In this document: one piece after another, positions 6,271 to 7,124 of the stretch
How the letters are laid out: each line of letters starts with the position of its first letter
Numbering within the stretch: position 1 is the first letter of the stretch
NCBI GenBank assembly: GCA_026392535.1
Contig: JAPLBX010000096.1
Location: 1 to 7,124, forward strand
Reading direction: 5' to 3'
DNA: 7,124 nt
From: Actinomycetota bacterium
GTDB taxonomy: Bacteria; Actinomycetota; Actinomycetes; S36-B12; UBA5976
Translations under genes and position numbers: made by a program
The notes under the pieces: generated by a model
Told to the model about the DNA's origin: nothing
The model's input: the letters and a program-made list of their open reading frames with translations, nothing else
Database searches by the model: none

Positions 6271-7017
6271 CTAAAGGCGTCCAGCCTCACGCACAGACTT
6301 CAAGAATGTCTGTAGTTGGGAAGTCTGAGGAGAGTCGATTATCTGCTCAGGATGGCCGAGTTCAAGCAATACGCCATCACAGAGGTAACCCACCTGGTCA
6401 GCCACTCGTTTGGCAAAGCCCATTTCGTGAGTAGCCACCACCATGGTCATACCTTCGGTCTTGAGCTCGGCAATCAAAGACAGCACCTCGGCCACTAAAA
6501 CTGGGTCGAGGGCGCTAGTCACTTCATCTAGTAACAAGATGCGAGGGTTAGTAGCAATTGCTCGCAAAACGGCCACTCGCTGCTGTTGACCACCTGATAG
6601 TCGGTCTGGAAAAGCTGTTGCCTTATTGTCCAAATCAAAGCGCTTCAACAAATCAATTGCTTTGGACTCTGCTTCACTCTTATCAACCCCATGAACAACA
6701 GTTGGTGCAAGAGTGATGTTGTCTAATACTGAAAGATGCGGAAACAAGTTGAACTGTTGGAAAACAGTTCCAATACGTTTGCGAACTTCATCTGCTTTAG
6801 TGCCAACCGCAGTGATGTCTTTGCCGTCTAGCCAAATCTGACCATCATCGATTTGTTCAAGCAAGTTAATGCAACGCAGCAAGGTTGATTTACCTGAACC
6901 GCTTGATCCAATCAATACGGTTACTGAACCTTCAGGTACTTCTAAATCTATGTCAGCTAATACAAGCTCAGTTCCAAAAGATTTGCGAACCTGATTGAGT
7001 TTCAACAATTCGCTCAT
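6271..7017 (-). CDS. Polar amino-acid ABC transporter ATP-binding protein (GlnQ/HisP family)
   Basis: This 248-residue cytoplasmic ATPase powers an amino-acid importer. In order: Walker A GSSGSGKST (37-45), Q-loop FQQFNLFPHLSV (86-97), ABC signature LSGGQQQR (140-147), Walker B ILLLDE (160-165), D-loop SALDP (168-172) and switch histidine H197 in VVATHEMGFA. FQQFNLFPH and the THEMGFA context are typical of the polar amino-acid uptake family. All catalytic residues are present. After the signature it reads VAVLRAI where VAIARAL is usual, a mild deviation. ATG 7017 overlaps the stop of the permease gene as ATGA, so the two are one operon. The substrate cannot be told from the ATPase alone; a binding-protein gene is probably further upstream, outside the window. 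ileS follows on the same strand. Confidence 0.93.
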   Translation of the reverse strand: MSELLKLNQVRKSFGTELVLADIDLEVPEGSVTVLIGSSGSGKSTLLRCINLLEQIDDGQIWLDGKDITAVGTKADEVRKRIGTVFQQFNLFPHLSVLDNITLAPTVVHGVDKSEAESKAIDLLKRFDLDNKATAFPDRLSGGQQQRVAVLRAIATNPRILLLDEVTSALDPVLVAEVLSLIAELKTEGMTMVVATHEMGFAKRVADQVGYLCDGVLLELGHPEQIIDSPQTSQLQTFLKSVREAGRL

Positions 7018-7124
7018 AGGCCACCACTTATTGCGCGCTCTTTTTCAAACTTACGTGACAGGTAGTCGGTATAGCGAGTCAATGGAATCGTGAGCAAAAC
7101 AAACAAAACTCCAGCGACCACATA
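7014..7124 (-). CDS. ABC transporter permease, C-terminal end (partial)
   Basis: The last 36 codons of a gene that enters from the right edge of the window. The peptide starts inside a hydrophobic segment (VVAGVLFVLLTIPLT), taken as the final transmembrane helix, and ends in a charged cytoplasmic tail (RYTDYLSRKFEKERAISGGL). This is the usual ending of HisM/GlnP-type amino-acid permeases. Its TGA overlaps the ATG of the downstream ATPase gene, which fixes the frame and supports the assignment. The permease fold itself cannot be seen here. Confidence 0.8.
   Translation of the reverse strand, partial: YVVAGVLFVLLTIPLTRYTDYLSRKFEKERAISGGL

Noticed and set aside
6271..6300. Frameshift or truncation at the end of the ABC ATPase.
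   Set aside because: The protein has normal length (248 residues), all motifs in order and an ordinary C-terminus.

Overview
The window is the downstream half of an actinobacterial division and cell wall (dcw) cluster, followed by a convergent block holding isoleucyl-tRNA synthetase and an amino-acid ABC transporter. The order ftsZ - pgeF - yggS - sepF - yggT is the classic actinobacterial order. FtsZ ends in the actinobacterial tail DVPDFLK, and IleRS is the long type-2 form seen in actinobacteria. Base composition looks only moderate (roughly mid-40s % GC by eye), and genes overlap or are separated by a few tens of bases. Together these suggest a streamlined, low-GC actinobacterium, for example a freshwater Nanopelagicales (acI-type) lineage. 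That placement is inference.

Plus strand, 1-2977: the C-terminal part of ftsZ (5' end outside the window); a hairpin across the ftsZ stop; pgeF, which appears to lack its usual N-terminal segment; yggS, overlapping pgeF by ATGA; a 64-base gap with a 10-bp palindrome and a good ribosome binding site; sepF; and yggT, overlapping sepF by one base. FtsZ polymerises the Z-ring, SepF anchors FtsZ to the membrane, YggT is a small membrane protein, PgeF removes mis-incorporated residues from peptidoglycan precursors, and YggS handles PLP homeostasis. The divIVA (wag31) gene that usually follows yggT in actinobacteria is absent.

2978-3075 is an AT-rich convergent spacer that begins with a tandem copy of the 3' end of yggT.

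Minus strand, 7124-3076: the last 36 codons of an ABC permease; its ATPase, overlapping by ATGA; a 57-base spacer; and ileS. The IleRS carries the swapped active-site signature GTHH in place of HIGH, the variant reported to accompany very high mupirocin resistance.

I see no mobile element, CRISPR array, RNA gene, phage gene or defence gene, and no evidence of an undescribed multi-gene system. The points most worth checking are the truncated pgeF 5' end with its adjoining hairpin, the GXHH IleRS, and the missing divIVA.
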